A stretch of DNA of 64,000 nt from Vanilla planifolia (Eukaryota; Streptophyta; Magnoliopsida; Asparagales; Orchidaceae): assembly GCA_023846275.1 (NCBI GenBank), contig JAIUJO010000072.1:1881599-1945598 (forward strand), given 5' to 3'. A model generated the notes under the pieces. The model was not told where the DNA came from, did no database searches, and saw nothing but the letters and a program-made list of their open reading frames with translations. Position numbers and translations under genes: made by a program. Shown here piece after piece: positions 28,781-42,779 of the stretch (within the stretch, counting starts at the first letter, position 1; each line of letters starts with the position of its first letter).

Positions 28781-31700
28781 ATGAAATTAATTCTAATTAT
28801 TATTAATTAAAAGAGTAATTAGACATAAATAAAAAATCAGTAATTTAATATTATGAAAATAAATTCTAAAGCCAAAATAAAAGAAATTGATATAATGTAA
28901 TGTAACAAAAGTAAAGTAATGTAAAGGTGCCATGAGACTAGATTTAGAGTTTTATAGTAATATAACAAAATAAAAAAAATGAGATGAATTGCCCAAGAAA
29001 GTTTAGTTCCAAGATAATTAGGGGTTCGATTGAAACATCTTTACTCATCAAATCAATTAGGAAACAAGTCCCTCATAACGAGTGCTAAAACTATAGAAAT
29101 AAAATAATTATTAAAACAACATAATTTAACCTAATCAAATCAATCCAAATGTCACGCGAGAGAAGTATTATAATTTCATTGTAATGTAACTGAATGAGTG
29201 AGAAAAACTTGAAAAAGTAAGATAGATTTGTGGGAAACTTGTATTCCAAGAAAATAAGGAAATCAAGTTCATCATTCTTGATTATCAAATTATGTAAGAA
29301 TTGAAATGACTCATCATAGAACATCCCAAAATTGTAAAAAATAAATATTTCAAAAGAAATATAGAAATGTATATTTTATTGGAGAAACCTCATGAAGAAT
29401 TATCAAAAATATTTGTTTCAGCTTGATCAGGCTTCATTTAGAACTACTTTGAATTAATAAATTAATTAAAATAATAATTTATTATTTTAGTAATAAATGA
29501 ATATATATTAACCCTAAAATGAGATACATTTATGAAATATAGTATAACCAAAATAAATTGATGTGAATGACTAATGATAAAATATTTTTTGTTTCGTAGT
29601 AAAGTAAGAAATTCAAAACAAAAAAATTAAAGTAATAAGATAAATTATTGAAGAATATTGTGTACTATGACACCAAGAAGATTTTGTTTAACATCCATGA
29701 TTATCAAATTAGGTATGAAAAAAATGCCACTTAAAGCATGTTAAAAGTCTAGAAAATAAAATTTTTAGATCTGTAAATATAAATATTTAATAAGATCTAT
29801 CAAATCTAGACAATTTCATTGATCACGTTTACTTTGCCACAATCAAAACTTACTTACAATTACTATTAAACAATAGGGTAAATATGCATAAATAATTATT
29901 TAAATATAAGTAATTGTTTATTAAAGCTAAATTAAATAAACTATGGAATTATATTATAACTAAATTCAATTGATTTAGAGGTCATATGAGAGTAGAATTA
30001 CAATTTTAAAATAATATACCAAAAGAAAAAAAATTTCAGAAATCTAATAAACATTATAGGAATGATAAATTCAATGATTTTGTAGACACTAATTGTAAAA
30101 TAATTGATAATGAAATAAGTTACAAATAAAAAAAATCACTAAAATGTTATAAGAGACTTGAAAAAATATTTAATAATATTAAAATGAATGTTTTATTAGG
30201 TAGAGCTTATTGAAGAGTGTGGAAAATGTTTGTTTTATCCTGATTAGACATAATTTGGAATTTTTGTCCATTACTTAAGTAATTAAGGATCTAGGTAACG
30301 AATTTTTAATTTAGTATAAGCAAATATTTATTCAAATTCAAACAACATAATTTGAAAAATTATATCTCAACGAAATCATTGCTATCTAAAGGTCACATAA
30401 GATTAGATTTAAAGTTAAATAATAACATAACAAGATTAAAGAAAATAACTAAAATAAAATAACAAAAATTATATATGGAAATTACATTGTAATATATTAA
30501 GGAGATGGAGTGTAACATTCTCAATCATTAAAACATGAAAAATTCTTAGTTTCTAATAAAGTATACAAAACTCTTAGAAAATAAAATATTTGAAAAAAAT
30601 TTTAAAATAAATATCTAACAAGATAGAGCACCTAAAGATGAGTCCAATGACTTTATTTTGTCTCAATTAGAACTCATTTGGATTTACTGGGAACTATTAG
30701 TCTAAATAGCCATAAATAATAATAAAATAATATTTTAATATAAAGTAAATACAAATTATAGATGAAATTAATTAAATTAAAATAATATAATACTTACAAA
30801 TCAAAGAAAATTAAATATCGCATGAGGAAAGATTTAGAGGGACAAAGTAATATTATCAAATCAAAGGGAAACATTCAAAGAAATAAGATATATTTAATGA
30901 AAAAAAATTTCAAAGATGTTATAGAGATCAAATGTAATCTCCCTGATCATGAAAATATGCATGAATTAAATTACTTCATAATATATACTAAGCAAATTGA
31001 AAACAATTTCCTTAAAAAACATTCAAATTAATTTTTAATTATATAGAGCTTATGGAGATAAGTATTGTAATGTTTGCTTCATCATTATCAAACCTTGCTC
31101 AAAATTATTGATAACTACTAAAGCCAATAAGGTTTCATAATAAGAAATAATTTTCCTTAAATTAAGTAAATATATATTAAAGATAAAATAAGAAAAATAC
31201 GAGTAAAATAAATTGATAAAAAAGCAATATAAAGGTCAAACAAGAAGATATTTATAGTTTTGTACTAATTAATAAAAATAAAAGAAATAATCATGAAGAA
31301 AACATATAGAATAAAATAGAAATCAACATTCCAAGAAACAAATGAGATTTTGTGTAACAAACTTGATCAGAAAATCAAGTATGATTCGAAATGTTTCATA
31401 AAGCTTGCCAAAACACTAAGAAATACAATAATTTAAAAACTATAAAATGCATATTTAAATGGATACAACACATTCAAATGAGTCAGAAGAGATTTGTTTA
31501 TTTGATTAGACCATGTCCAGAATCATTTTGAATTACCAAAATAAATGAACACAAATAATAATAAATTATTATTTAATATTAAGTAAATATAAATTAAAGC
31601 TTAAATGAGAGAAACTGAAAAAATTTAATAAAACCAAATAAAGATAATTTAAGAAGTCAAATGATAAGAGATTTAGAATTTCATTGTAATATCAACAAAT

Positions 31701-32969
31701 TGAATTAAAAAATTGAAAGAAATGCAATAAATTATATTAAAAAGTTCTAATGTATGATGCAAAGATGATCGACTTTACCTTACTCAATTATCAAATTATG
31801 TGCGAATCAATGTATCATAAAAATATGCAAAGATATTAGATACTAAAAATTTTTAAAAATATAAAATGGAATATTTTATTAGATAGAGCTCTTTAAGACA
31901 AGTCTAACGATCCTTGTTTCATCTCAATTAGAGATCATTTTAAATTATTGTATATTACCAAAAAAAAATAATAAAAGATTATAAATTTAGTTATTTTAAT
32001 ATTCAATAAATATGTAATAAATGTAAAATGAGATAAATTAAAAAATGTCAGATAACTAGATGAAAATGCTGAAATGGTCATAGGAGTGAAGATTTAGAGT
32101 TACATGTGAATGCAACCAAGTAAAAAAAACAATTTAACAAATAAGATAAACTGTGCAAAAAAAAATGTTACATTCCTACACACTATGTAGATCAAGTGTA
32201 ACATCGTCTATCATCAAATCAGGTTAAAATTGAACCATCTCACAAAACTTAATTAAACTCTAAGAAATACATTATTTTAAAAAATGAAAACTAATACTTT
32301 ATTGTAAATTACCAAAGTAAATAATCTGAAACAATAGTAAATCATTATTTTAATATTAAGAAAACATATACTAAAGCTGAAAGGAGATTATCTGAGCTAA
32401 TATAATATAAAGCAATTAATGCATTGTAATTGTCACATTAGAGGAGAACTATAATTTCTTAGTAATATAACAAAAATAAAGAAAAATAATTTGAATAAAT
32501 TAGATAAATTGTGCTGGAAAACTGCTTAACTAGATATTTAGGAGATTAATTGAGGCTACCTCCTTTGTAGAGTAATGTATGACTAGAAATATCTCAAAAT
32601 TCAAGCAAAAGTCTTATAAAATAAAATATTTTAAAATATAAAAAATGTGCATTATATTTGATAAAGCTTATTAGGATTTGTCCAATGATGTCCAATTTGT
32701 CTCAATGTAACAACATTTCAAATTACTATTAATTGCCAAAGTAAATAATCATAAATAATATAAACATTTTATTTTACTATTAACTTAACATATATTAAAG
32801 ATAAAATAAGATAAACTAAAATCATTCAACAAGATCAAGGAGTGGTAAAATTAACACATGAGGAGAGTTAGAGTAATATAGTAATATAACCAAACAAATA
32901 CAAATAATTTAACAAAAATGAGACAAATTATATAAAAAGTTTACAATCTAAAAGCAAAGCAGATCCGAG

Positions 32970-35900
32970 ATAGCATCCTCGATCATCAAATCTGGTAGAA
33001 ATAAAAATATCTAGTAGAAAATTTGAAAACCCTAATATATTAAATATTTAAATATATAAAAATGAAGACATTATTGGAAAGAGCTGTTCAAGGTGAGTTT
33101 AAAAATATTTAATTCATCGTAACATATCCTCATTCATAATTCTTCCAAACTACCAAATTAAATAAAATAAATTAAAAAAATTATTATATTAATATTAAGT
33201 AAATATATGTTAAAGTTGAAATGAGATAGATTGATTCCATTAAAAGTTCACCAAATTTAAAATTTACAAAGATCATAAAAAAGAATATTTAGAATTATAG
33301 AGTAATATAGCTAAATCAAAGAACAAACAATTTTAACAATTTGGTTAAATTGCCTAAAAAGGTTGGACTCTAACATACTAAGGTGATCGACTATTGAATC
33401 CTCAATAATGAAATCAAGTACAACTCAAAATCTCTTATAATGCTTGAAATTTTTTAAAAACATGTAAAAATTAAATAATAATATTTAATTAATAGAGCTT
33501 GTGAGATTAGTCCAAAGACATTTTTTTTATCAAACAACATTTGGAATTATTAAGAATTTAAAAAATTAAAGAATCATAAATATTTTGAAAAAACTTTATC
33601 TTAATTTGAAGTGTATAATAAAAGAAATGTGATATAAATTAAAGCAATATAATATAACCAAATGAAAGTGATGTAAGGGCCACATAAGCAAAGAATTTGT
33701 GTTATATAGTAATATAACTAAATCAAAGAGAAAACTATGATTAAATTGAAAAACTGTAATAGAAGTAGTATTCCATATTAAGAAGTAGAGCATATATAAC
33801 ATCCTCAATTATTAAATAAGGTTCAAATATAATTTTCAACTCATGAATGCGAAGGCATAAAAAATTATTTAAAAATGTTCAATTCAATATTTCATTGGGT
33901 AAAATTTTTTTAAATGAGCCTAATGGCATTTCTTTCATCTCATATATGTCATTTGGAATTACTACAAATTGCCCAATTAAAAAAACAATAATAATAACAC
34001 ACAAACATTAAAGCTAAACTTACATAAATAAAAGTAATGATATAACTAAATGAAAGCAATTTAAAGGTAACATGAGAGGAAAATATTAGTTTCAAAATAA
34101 TGAAACCAAATGAAAGATAAATATTTGAAAAAGTGAGATAGAAAGTATAAGATAGTCTCATTTTGAGACATAAAGTACATTAAGTGCAACAAGAAAGATC
34201 ATTAAAAACTATACAAATAAAATTTTATCTAGAACACACCAAAACAATCATAAATGAAATACTTAAAACTATGAAAAGGAATATTTAAATTGATAGAGTT
34301 TATTATAAACAGTCCAAGGATGTTTATTTTTTCTTAAGTAGATGATATTTGGAATTACTATAAAAAGAGTAAAATAATAATAAATTATTTTTAATATATT
34401 AAGTACATATATGTATTAAAGTTCAAATGTGATATATTCAAACAATGTGTTATAACAAAAAATAAGAAATTGAAGTTAAACAATAAGAGATTCAGATTTT
34501 TATAACAACATAATTGAAGTAAAAAAGTTAAAGAAATAAGTTAAATTATACAATAAAGTTACATTCAAGTAACTAAGAAAATCTGGTTCTTCTATCATTA
34601 AATTGCGTATTAAAAAACTATCCTATACAACAAGCAATGATTTTAGAAAATAAATATTTAAAATGAAATATTTAATAAGGTAGAGCTAATATAATCAAGT
34701 CAAACAAAGTTTATTTCATCTTGATCATAGGTTATTTTGAATTATTTCAAATTTCAAAAATAAATAATCATAAATAATTATGAATTATTATTTTAATATT
34801 AAGTAAAAAATCTAATAAAGCTAAATTGAGATATATTTACAGGCTATAACATAACAAATTCAAAGTTGTGTAAAGTTCTCACAACAAAAGATTCTGAGTT
34901 TCAACGTAAAGTCACCAAATAAAGAAAAATAGTTTAAGAGATGAGATAAATTTTTTGAAAAGGTTGCATTCTTAGATATTGTGGAAATCGAGCACAACAT
35001 TCTCGATCTTTAAATCTAGTAAGTTTAAAAATATGTCATAAGACACACAAAAACTTGAGAAAATAAAATATTTTGAAATTTAGAAATTAATAATCAATTA
35101 GATACATCACAATTTATTTCATCTTGATGAAACCTCATTTGTAGTTACCTATAATTACCAAAGTAAATAAAAATAAATAACAATAATTTTTTGGGAGAAT
35201 ATATATAATCCAACTATAATGAGATGAATTGGAGAAATGTAAGATAATAAAATGAAAGAGACATAAAGATCACATAAAAGTAGAATTAGAGTTTTATAGG
35301 AATATTAAAAAATCAAAGAAAACATTTTGTAGAAGAGACAAAAATTGATTGAGAAACTTGTGTTCTAGTGTACTAGAGAGATGTAGTGCAACATTCTTGA
35401 TCATTGAATTAGGTATGAATCTAAATATTTTGCAAAATAGGACAAAACCTTTTAAATTAATACATTTAAAAATACAAAGTATAATTTTTTATAGAGCTCA
35501 TTGAGACATTTATAATGAAGTCCATTTTCTCTTAATCTAACCTTGTTTCAAATTACAAATAATTACCAAAGTAAATATACATAAGAAATAAAAACTATAT
35601 TTTAAATATTAAGTATATATATGTATATATTAAAACATAAATGTGTTAAATTAAAGTAATGTAATACAAAAATTTAAAGCGATGTAAAGGAAACACCATA
35701 GAGAGTTAGATCTTCATAGTAAATTGTTCCTGAAAAGCAACATTCAAAGCTACTAAGAGAACCAAGTGTAAGATCCTTGATTGTCAAATACGATAAAAAA
35801 TAGAAATGTCATATAAAATGTGCCAAATGTTTTATAATAAAAAACAATATGTATAGTTTAATAGAGCTCAATATCAGTCCAACGACGTTCAATACACCTC

Positions 35901-36930
35901 GATATGACATTATTTGAAATTAATATAAATTTTCAAAATAATCATGCAAAAATAATTACAAATTATTATTTAAATATTCAAAAATATATATTTAAGTTGA
36001 ATTAAGGTAAATATAATTATTGTAATATAACTAAATGAAAATGATGTAAGGGTAAAAAAGGGTGATATGTGGAGCTGCATGGTAAAATAACAAAAGCAAA
36101 GCAAAAATTTAATAAAATGAGATAAATTTTACGATAAAGTTGAATTTTGCGATGCTAAAAAGATTGAGTATAACACCAATGATTATCAAATGAGGTACAA
36201 ATTGAATTGTTTTGTAAAGCATGAAAAAACCCTTAAAAATAAAATATTTGAAATTAAAAAAAGAAATTGTAATTTGATATAAGTCATGGAGATGATTCTT
36301 GAGACATTTTTTGTCTCCATAAGACCTTTTTTAGAATTATTCTGAATTACCATAGTAAATTAAATTGAATGTTTTTTATATTCAAGTTGATAAGGGATTT
36401 AGACTTTCTTAGTAATAGAACTAAATAAAAATAAAATATTTAATGAAATAAGTTAAGATGTATAAGAAAAGAACATTTAAGGATACTTAGAAGATCAAGT
36501 GTAATACTCTCAAATGCAATGTTTGATATTATTTGAACTATCTCAAAAATGTTCCAAAATATTAGAAACTTAAATATTTTAAAAAAATAAAATTATTAAT
36601 TAGATACAGCTAGTTGAGATAACTCCAAGGACATGTGTTTCAACTTAATGGAGCTCATTATGAATATTACAAATATCAAAATTAAAGAAGAAAACTACTA
36701 GTAAATTATTTATTTATTGTTAGGCAAATAAATAATAAAGATAAAAAGAGATAAATTAAATAAATATAAAAAAACCAAATCTAAATAATTATAGTTCACA
36801 TGAGAGAATATTTAGCACCTCATCATAACATAATTAAGTCAATTTGAAACATTACATTAAATGAGATAAATTGCAAGAAAATGTTATTTTCCTATATACT
36901 ATGGGTATCTTGTGTAGCATCATTGATTAA
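32970..36930 (+). repeat. Large tandem duplication of satellite, copy 1
   Basis: About nine to ten monomers that match 36,930-40,930 in order, at an offset of 3,950 bp near the left end and 3,988 bp near the right end. Diagnostic shared variants are ggactctaacatactaagg followed by gtgatcg (33,365 against 37,315), aagaagtaga (33,780 against 37,735), gataagatagt with cattttgaga (about 34,150 against 38,110), ccaaggatgtttatttt (about 34,313 against 38,271) and gaagttgata/caagttgata (36,386 against 40,374). Divergence between the copies is substantial, so this is an old segmental duplication. The outer limits are approximate. Confidence 0.78.
34987..35007. repeat. Example of the monomer's conserved dyad
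   Basis: atcgag (34,987-34,992) and ctcgat (35,002-35,007) are exact reverse complements separated by 9 bases. The same place in other monomers reads gatcgagtgtaacatcctcg or close variants (for example near 8,938, 14,527, 22,260, 24,336). In the inferred consensus the arms are gatcgag and ctcgatc. It is among the few recurrent CpG-containing positions in the monomer. A protein-binding role is possible but not shown. Confidence 0.6.
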
Positions 36931-39900
36931 CAAATTAGGTACAAATAAAAATATCTCATAAAGTTATCAAAAAATTTTAGAAATTTTTTTAAAAAATATA
37001 TAAAATGAATAATTAATTAGATATGGCTCGCCTAGCTGAATTTAAACATATTTAATTCATCTCATTTCATCCACATTTTGAATTACTACAAATTACCTAA
37101 TTAAAAAAATAAATAGTAAAAAGTTATTTCTTTAATATAAATTAAACATATGTTGATCTTGAAATGAGATAAATAGAGGCCATGTTAAATAAATAAATTA
37201 AGAACTTATGAAGGTCACAAATGAGAAGATTTAGAATCACAGAGTAATATATCTAATTCAAGGCAAAGCAATTTGGAGAAATGAATTAATGTTTTAGCAA
37301 TATTGGACTCCAACGTAATAAGGTGATCGCCTACATCATCCTCATTCATAAAAAGAAGTACTATTTGAAAACTCACCATAAAGCTTGCTAAAATATTAAA
37401 AAATAAATATTTAAAAATTGAAAAAAATATTTAATTACATAAACCTTCGCAAGATTAGTAAAAAAATGTTTTTCTATCATAATCACAACACGTTTGGAAT
37501 TACTAAGAATTACCAAATTAAAGAAGCATAAATAATTAAAAATATTTATTTGAAAATTAAGTAAGTATATAATAAAACTAAAATGAGATAGGATGAAACA
37601 ATATTATATAACCAAATAAAAGTGATGTAAAAGTCATACAAGTAAAGAATTAGGGTTTCATAGTAATATATAGCTAAATGAAAGAGATGATATGATTAAA
37701 AGAAAAAATAATGCTAGAAAACAACATTCCATTATAAGAAGTAGATCACGTATAACATTTTATATCATTAAATTAGATTCAAATAAAAAAATTTAAATTA
37801 ATTCATTTTGTGCTATAAAAATATTTAAAAATTTAAAAATCAATATTTAATTAAATAAAAATTTTTAAGATTAGTCTAACAATATTTCTTTCATCTTTAT
37901 CATATCTCATTTGAAATTACAACAATTTGCCCAACTAGATAACCATTAATAATAATAAATAAACATTAGAGCTAAAATTAGATAAATAAAAGAAATGTAG
38001 TATAATTAAATGAAAGCAATGTAAAGGTCATCAAATAGAAGAATTATAGTTTCATTGTAATGAAGCAAGATGAAAGAAAAAAAATTTAATAAGTGTGATG
38101 CAAATTATAAGATAGTTGCATTTTGAGATAAAAAATATATCAAATGTAACCTACACGATAATTAAACATTGTGTGAATCAAAATATCTGGAAAAAAATGC
38201 AAAAATATTGCTAAATAAAATATTTAAAAATATTAAATGCAATATTTAAATTAGAGTTTATTCACATGATTCCAAGGACGTTTATTTTAGCTTAATTGGA
38301 CCATATTTGGAATACTAAAACTTATTACTCCAAATATGGCAAAATAATAATAAAATTTTTCTTATATATAAAGTAAATATATGTATTGAACTTTAAATGT
38401 GATATATTCAATTAACATAAAATAACTAAAAAAATCAACTAAGACTAAATTGATATTAGATCTAGAGTTCTATAGTAAATTAAGGAAATGGAAGTGAAAA
38501 AGTTAAAGAAATATAATAAATTGTATAATAAAGTCACATTCATGATACTAAAAAAATCGAGTGTAATATCATTGACTATCAAATTGAATATTAATTGAAA
38601 TATTTTATAAAATATGTAAGAATTTTAGAAAATAAAGTTTTTAAAATTAAAAAATATTTAATAAAATAGAGCTCATCGAGTTGAGTATATAATATTTATT
38701 TCATCTAGATCATATCTCGTTTTGAAGTATTATAGATTACAAAAATTAAAAAACTATAAATATTTACATGTTTTATTTTAATATTCAAAAAATCTAATAA
38801 AAAAATGTGATAAATATATGGACTATAACACATTGAATTTGAAGCAGTGTGAAGGTCATAACATAGAATATTTTGAGTATCACAGTATTATCACATAACA
38901 AAAGAAAAATATTTCAATAGATGAAATAAATTATACTAGAAGGTTGCATTCCTAGATAATATTGAGCTTAAGCGTAACTTCGTCAATCTTTAAAACTAGT
39001 TAAATAAAAAATATCACATAAGACATACCAAAACCAAAGAAAATTAAATGTTTAAAATTATAAAACTTAATACTTCAACAGATCGAGCTCCTTGAGATTA
39101 GTCCTACAACATTCGTTTCATTTTGAAAAAACATTATTTGGAAATACTTCTAATTAAAAATTAAAAAAAATAATTATTATTATAATTTTGAGTGAATATA
39201 TAATATAGCTACATTGAGATAAATTAGAGAAATATAACACAATAAAATGAAAGAGATAATAATATTACACGAGAATAGAATTAGAGTTTCATAAGAATAT
39301 ATTCAAATCAAAGTGAAACTTTTGTAGAATGGACATAAATTATTTCAAAGACCAATATTCCAATATACTATAGAGATATAATGTAACATTTTTTATCATC
39401 AAATTAGGTATGAATTAAAATAACTTAAAAATTAGTCAAAATCCAAAAAGAAAATATATTTAAAAACTTTAAATAAATACTTTATTTTATAGAATGCATT
39501 GTGAGAAGTACAATGAAATTTTCCCTGAATCCAATTTCGTTTTAAATGACTTTGAATTAACAAAATAAACAAGCATAATAATAGTATATTATTATTTAAA
39601 TATTAAATAAATGTATGATAAGCCTAAATGAGTTTAATTAAAGTAATGTATTATAAAAAATTTGAAACAATGTAAAGGACACACCATAGGTAATTAGAGC
39701 ATCATGGCAACATAACAAAATAAAAGTAAAGAATTTAAAAAAAGAGAAAAAGTTTCTTGAAAGCTACATTCAAAGATACTATGGAGATCGAGTTAACGTC
39801 CTTAATTTTCAAATACAATACAAATAGAAATTCTTTATAAAATAATTCAAGACCTTTTAAAATAATGTGTATAAAAACTGAAATGTAAGCATAATTTGAT

Positions 39901-40930
39901 AGAGCACATTAAGTCAGTTAAACATTGTTCATTTCTTCTTGTATAACGTCGTTTGGAATTACTAAAAAATTGTAAACTAAATAAGCATAAAAACTATAAA
40001 TTTTTATTTTAATTTTGACAAAATATATATTAAATACAATAAGATAAAAGTAAAAATTTTAACATATGCACAGTGAATTGACAAAATTAAAAAAATTAAT
40101 GAAATGAGATAACATTTTTTAAAAAAGTAGTATTTAATAAATTAGAAATATCGAGTTTAACATTAATGATTGTTAAATTAGGTATGAATCAAAATATTTT
40201 GTAAAGCATACAAAAACCTTTAAAAATGAAACATTTAAAATTACAAAAACGAATATGTATTTTTGTATAGGACATCATGATGATTCTAGAAATTTTTTGT
40301 CTGAATAAGAACACATTTGGAGATTTTATGAAAACCATAGAAAAAAGATTGAATGTAACATTTTTATATTGAAGTTGATAGGAGATTAAGACTTTCATAG
40401 TAATACAACTAAATCAAAATAAAATAGTTAATGAAGTGAGATAAAATGTATAAGAAAAGAGCATTTGAGGATACTAAAAGGAATTAGTGTAATATTCTTT
40501 ACTATAAAGTTAAGTATGATTCAAACAATCATACAAAATGTGTTATAATATTAGAAACTAAAATACCTTTAAAAAAAAAGTGATAGAGCCTGTTGAGACG
40601 ACTATAACGCCTTGTGTTTCGTCACAATCTCACCACATTTGGACTTTCTACGAATGTCAAAGTTAAATGTGTATAAAAAATAATAAAATTATTAATTTAA
40701 TGATAAATAATTAAAAAATATAACTAAAATGATATAAATTAAAGAAATATAAAAAAACAAATCAAAATAGCATATAAGTCGCATGATAAAAGATTTAGAG
40801 CTTCATCATAACATAATAAAGTCAAACAAAAATATTTCATTAAATGAGAAAAATTGTATGAAAAAGTTGTTTTTCTAGATATTAAAAGGATCTAATGTAA
40901 CATTTTCAACTATTAAATCAGATAAAAATA
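36930..40930 (+). repeat. Large tandem duplication of satellite, copy 2
   Basis: Second copy of the roughly 3.97 kb block. Matching continues up to the unit with aaaagttgtttttctagata near 40,870, which pairs with aaaatgttattttcctata near 36,880. After about 40,950 I no longer see special similarity to the sequence after 36,950. The open frame at 40,189-40,398 on the minus strand lies inside and is not a gene. Confidence 0.75.
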
Positions 40931-42779
40931 AAAATACCTCATAAAATAAAAGTAATTCATAGAAAAAATAATATAAAAATATGAAAATGAATATTAATAA
41001 GACAAGCTAGTCGAGATGAGCCAAGTGACTTTTATTTGAAGTTGACTTCCTCATTTTGAATTACTATGAGTAACTAAAAAAATAAATATTAATAAAATAT
41101 TTTTAATATTAAGTAAATATTTATTAAAACTAAGTTGAGATAATGATGTATTATTACCAAATTAAAAACTACTAAATGTCACCCAAGAGGAGAATTAGAA
41201 TTAAATAGTAAAAAAAACCATATTATACTGAAATGTTTGAAGAACTAGGATAAATATTTAACAAAATTGAATTTGAAGGTATTAAGGCCATTGTGTGTAG
41301 AATATTTGATCATTAAATCAAGTACAAATTGAAATGTATTATAAAGTAAACAAAATGCATGAAAAAATAAATATTAAATAAAATATAAAAAATGAATATT
41401 ACATTTGATAGAACACATCAAGAATAGACTAACAGTAATTGTTTCAGTTCTATTCAACTTCATTTGTGCTCTTTGAGAAATACAAAATTAACTAAGAATA
41501 AGTAATAAAAATTATTAGTTTTAATATTTAGTAAACATAAATAAAAGCTTAAATGAGATACATTGAAGAAATGTAATATATTAAAATAAAGTGATATAAA
41601 GGCTACATGTGAAAAGATTTGGAGTTTTATGGTAACATAACTAAATCAAATTGAAACATTTCAACAAATAGGATACATTGTATGAAAAACTTTCATTCTT
41701 TTGTACTATGGAGATTGAGTCTAACATCCTCATCCATCAAATTTAGAAAACTCCAAATTGCCAAATAAAACATGCCAAAACCTCTAGAATATAGAGTAAA
41801 TAAAAATATAAAAACTAATGTGATTGAAAATAGATAGTTGAAATGAGTCCAATAATTTTTCTTTCAAGTTGTTCTAACCTTATTTGGATTTATCACCAAC
41901 TATTCTTTTAATATTTTATATAAATATATTAAAGCTAAAATAAGTATGTTGAACAAATATAATATAACACAATAAAATTGATGTAAGGGACACACGAGAT
42001 GAGAATTAGAGCATAATAATAATATAATGAAAATAATGTGAAAATTTGAAATAAAAGATATATTATTTGGGGAAGCTTCATTCCAAGATATTATAATGAT
42101 CAAGTATAAAATCTTCCATTATAAAAAGTATTATGAAGTTAAAATTGTCATAAACAATGAAACAATATTAGAATATAACATATTTTAAAATATAAAATAA
42201 AATATTTAGTTTTATAAAGCTCATTGATATATGTACAACAAAGTTCATTTCTTTTAGATATGGCCACTTTTAGAATTTTTGTGAATTATTAAAATAAATA
42301 AGCAAAAAAATAGTAAATCATCATTTAAAAATTAAGTAAATGTGTAATAATAATGAAATGAGATAAGTTTAAGTAATATAAAATAAGTAAATTAAGGCAA
42401 TATAAATGTCACACTAGAGGATAATTAAAACTTCATGGTAATATGAAAAAATCAAGGCCAAAGAAAAATATTTGATAATATGGGATACTTCTTATTGGAA
42501 ATATACAGTCTAAGATATAAAGGGATAGAGACTACCATTCTTAACGATTAAATATGATACGAATGAAAAAATCTGGAAAAGCTTACCAAAACCTTATAAA
42601 ATAACTTAGTCAAAAATATAAAAAAGTATATTAAATATAAAATTCACTTCGACATTATTTCATTGATGTTTATTTTGTTTAGATCTAACATCATTTAGAA
42701 TTCTATTGAATACTAATGTAAAAAAATATAAATGACACAAAAGTACCATTTTACTATTAAAAAAATATATGATAGTACA

